In this document: positions 62,209-64,000 of the stretch, in pieces
Layout of the letters: each line of letters opens with the position of its first letter
Numbering within the stretch: position 1 is the stretch's first letter
Assembly: GCF_900116615.1 (NCBI RefSeq)
Contig: NZ_FPBF01000007.1
Location: forward strand, 248,001 to 312,000
From: Algoriphagus locisalis
Lineage (GTDB): Bacteria > Bacteroidota > Bacteroidia > Cytophagales > Cyclobacteriaceae
Length of the DNA stretch: 64,000 nucleotides
Direction of reading: 5' to 3'
Translations under genes and position numbers: made by a program
Notes under the pieces: model-generated
What the model saw: the letters and a program-made list of their open reading frames with translations, nothing else
What the model was told of the DNA's origin: nothing
Database searches by the model: none

Positions 62209-62415
62209 AGTATTTATGATGATTTATATCCGCATTTCTTCCACTAAGTAGGCTAAAGCAATATAGAATATATTAAACTTGTGAATTGAGGCCGCTTCAG
62301 CCTGTCCCGCCACTGCGGGAGTCTTCGGTCATCGGTTTTCCGACCAGATTAGCGAAGAATCTAAGGTAACTGGTAGCATTGCGGATAATCATATCATGAT
62401 TTAACCTTTTTTTGA
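62209..62415. other. Intergenic region with degenerate repeat fragment
   Basis: No gene is seen. A CCCGC/GCGGG hairpin (about 62306-62320) is followed by a GTCTTCGGTCATCGGTTTTC stretch that partly resembles the 40-bp dispersed repeat. The match is weak and may be coincidental. Confidence 0.35.
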
Positions 62416-63123
62416 TCAACCAATAATATTTCCTTCATCATCCCATTGGATGATAGTACCACGGTCTTCAGTCTTGAGGTATTGCGGAATGTATTTTTCT
62501 TCCAGCTTCACCCCATGCTTATCCATTACTTCCTGTGGCACACCGTCCCAGGCATTTGGAGTATTCCCTACATATCCCATGTATTTCCACCCTTCCGGGG
62601 TAGAGAAGTATCCTGAGCAGGTAAGGTTTCGCAGCATGTTAAACCAGCGAACTCCACCTTCATATTCAGGCTTTGCAGTGTCTGGCCAAGCTACTTCATC
62701 TACGATTTCAATCACTTCAGATTCGCTTAACTCATTGAAAGCTTTACCGAACTTTTCGTCTGATTCAAAATCCAACCACATCAGGCCACCACGCATACGC
62801 GTCTGGTTTCCAGGCTGGTCTTTCATCATAAACTCCATGAAATCCACCACACCTACTTCCGTGGCAGCAGGAGATTCATCGTCTTTTGGCATGATGATAT
62901 CTACCAATGTAGAAAGTTTCTTACGCTCATCTTCGGTGAAAAACGTTTCGGAAAGTAATTCCTGATCACGCTGCTTTTCCTCTGCTGTTCTGCCACCTAT
63001 AGTTCCTCCGGACAAAAGCGCATTTTCAGGCAAAGCCTGCTCTTCTGGGGAACAACCTGTCAGCAATAATCCTGTACCAAGTGAGCCGGTAAAGAGTAAT
63101 TTGAGGTTTTCTCTTCTGTTCAT
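62416..63123 (-). CDS. Gluconate 2-dehydrogenase subunit 3-like protein
   Basis: The 235-residue protein has a lipobox-like signal (LGTGLLLTGC) and the subunit-3 pattern (LSTLVDIIMPKDDESPAATE, VGVVDFMEFMMKDQ, GGVRWFNMLRNLTCSGYFST). In periplasmic GMC sugar dehydrogenases this small subunit supports export or folding of the FAD subunit. It starts 3 nt downstream of the GMC gene stop, so they form one unit. Confidence 0.9.
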   Translation of the reverse strand: MNRRENLKLLFTGSLGTGLLLTGCSPEEQALPENALLSGGTIGGRTAEEKQRDQELLSETFFTEDERKKLSTLVDIIMPKDDESPAATEVGVVDFMEFMMKDQPGNQTRMRGGLMWLDFESDEKFGKAFNELSESEVIEIVDEVAWPDTAKPEYEGGVRWFNMLRNLTCSGYFSTPEGWKYMGYVGNTPNAWDGVPQEVMDKHGVKLEEKYIPQYLKTEDRGTIIQWDDEGNIIG

Positions 63124-63126
63124 GGT

Positions 63127-64000
63127 TTAGATATTTTTCTTTTTCAATTCACCTACTATATAATCGGATGTTCTCCAGGCCAAGGCTAGAATGGTCCAAG
63201 TTGGGTTTTTATCCGCCTGGGAAACAAATGGTCCAGCATCGACTACGAATAGATTGTCGCAATCGTGAGCCTGACAATTTGAATTCAAAACAGAAGTAGA
63301 AGGATCATTTCCCATTCGGGTAGTTCCCACTTCGTGAATGATTCTTCCTGGAGCCAACAAGCCATACTTAGATTCTGGGCCTGGCTTTGATCCAAGCAGA
63401 ATACCACCTGCTTCTGTCAAGATCTCTTCAAAGGTGTCATGCATGTGTTTTGCCTGCTTCACTTCCTGATCTGTCCAGTTGTAATTAAATCTTAGAACTG
63501 GAATACCGTATTTATCTACCGTATTTGGGTCGATTTCACAGTAGTTGTCGTACATGGGTACACTTTCTCCTCTTCCGGACATACCCATCGTAGAGCCGTA
63601 TATTTTTCGGATGTCTTTTTTCAAACCTGCACCATACCCACCATTTGGACTTGGTTTACCAAATTCGTCAGTGATGTATTTTCTCATCGAATCCATACTT
63701 CCTCCGGTGCCATAGGCTGGTTGGCCCATTCCACCCCAATATTCAATGTGGTATCCTCTGGCAAAGTCAAGTTTTTTGTTATCTCCCCACCAAGGTGTGT
63801 ACATATGCAAGCCACCCACACCGTCTTCATTATATCGCTGACGATCCATCATGCTAGGCACAATTGCCATACGATCTGTCCCTGTGGAATCATGCAGGTA
63901 TCTACCCACCATTCCAGAGCTGTTGCCAATTCCGTCAGGATGTGATTTTGACTTGGAATTCATCATGATTCTGGCAGACTCACAGGCTGAAGCTCCAAGT
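63127..64000 (-). CDS. GMC-family FAD sugar dehydrogenase (5' end outside window)
   Basis: The frame is open to the right edge (from about LGASACESARIMMNSKSKS), so the N-terminal FAD-binding part is missing; the internal ATG at 63966 is not the start. The C-terminal domain ends with DNLFVVDAGPFVSQADKNPT followed by the closing WTILALAWRTSDYI helix. With the subunit-3 gene it forms a periplasmic oxidoreductase of the gluconate 2-/glucoside 3-dehydrogenase type, which oxidises free sugars or glycosides and passes electrons to a cytochrome. Confidence 0.9.
   Translation of the reverse strand, partial: LGASACESARIMMNSKSKSHPDGIGNSSGMVGRYLHDSTGTDRMAIVPSMMDRQRYNEDGVGGLHMYTPWWGDNKKLDFARGYHIEYWGGMGQPAYGTGGSMDSMRKYITDEFGKPSPNGGYGAGLKKDIRKIYGSTMGMSGRGESVPMYDNYCEIDPNTVDKYGIPVLRFNYNWTDQEVKQAKHMHDTFEEILTEAGGILLGSKPGPESKYGLLAPGRIIHEVGTTRMGNDPSTSVLNSNCQAHDCDNLFVVDAGPFVSQADKNPTWTILALAWRTSDYIVGELKKKNI

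Overview
The window reads as a chromosomal segment of a Bacteroidota bacterium, most likely a marine or soil member of the Cytophagales, family Cyclobacteriaceae, near Algoriphagus; the genus is an inference from gene content. The signs are tandem SusC/SusD pairs, an STN-type SusC beside an ECF sigma/FecR pair, OMP_b-brl_3 receptors, many lipoprotein signals, starts without clear Shine-Dalgarno sites, and promoter candidates of the TTTG / TAnnTTTG type.

Layout. 1-5 kb: housekeeping genes (EamA permease, peroxiredoxin, LolD-type ATPase, sucC, tRNA-Arg) and an unknown secreted protein. 5.6-10 kb: an OMP beta-barrel receptor behind a histidine kinase/response regulator pair. 10.4-18.1 kb: a secreted amidohydrolase, then a minus-strand sugar-oxidation type cluster made of a c-type cytochrome lipoprotein, a Gfo/Idh/MocA oxidoreductase, a sugar isomerase and a 1171-residue ThuA/propeller/HEAT/cupredoxin fusion. 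18.5-37.2 kb: a xylan utilisation locus in which an ECF sigma factor and FecR precede two SusC/SusD pairs, an XusE-like protein and a GH10 xylanase with inserted CBMs, followed by a CE1 esterase and a second GH10 (the Xus core). 37.4-44 kb: further esterases, a SASA esterase, a ThuA protein and a GH95 enzyme. 44.1-47.4 kb: a Zn-dehydrogenase and an aldo/keto reductase, divergent from a LacI regulator with a palindromic operator candidate.

47.6-53.5 kb is an A+T-rich accessory island. It holds an AccI-like type II restriction-modification operon, a cluster of REP-like hairpins, a 21-bp tandem array, two small unknown genes, and a DUF2310 gene separated from its neighbour by an integron attC-like structure. 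53.5-64 kb returns to polysaccharide and phosphate or sulfate ester breakdown: a metallophosphoesterase, an alpha/beta hydrolase with a TPR tail, two sulfatases, a PhoD-like phosphatase, and a GMC oxidoreductase with its gluconate 2-dehydrogenase subunit-3 partner, cut by the window edge.

Taken together, the catabolic genes suggest attack on a complex, acetylated or feruloylated xylan, with side-chain L-galactose or L-fucose released by GH95 and oxidised by the AKR/ADH pair. The GMC/subunit-3 pair, the cytochrome and the Gfo/Idh cluster point to periplasmic sugar oxidation. The features most worth a second look are the attC-like cassette junction, the 21-bp array, the five-part cupredoxin fusion and the LacI operator.
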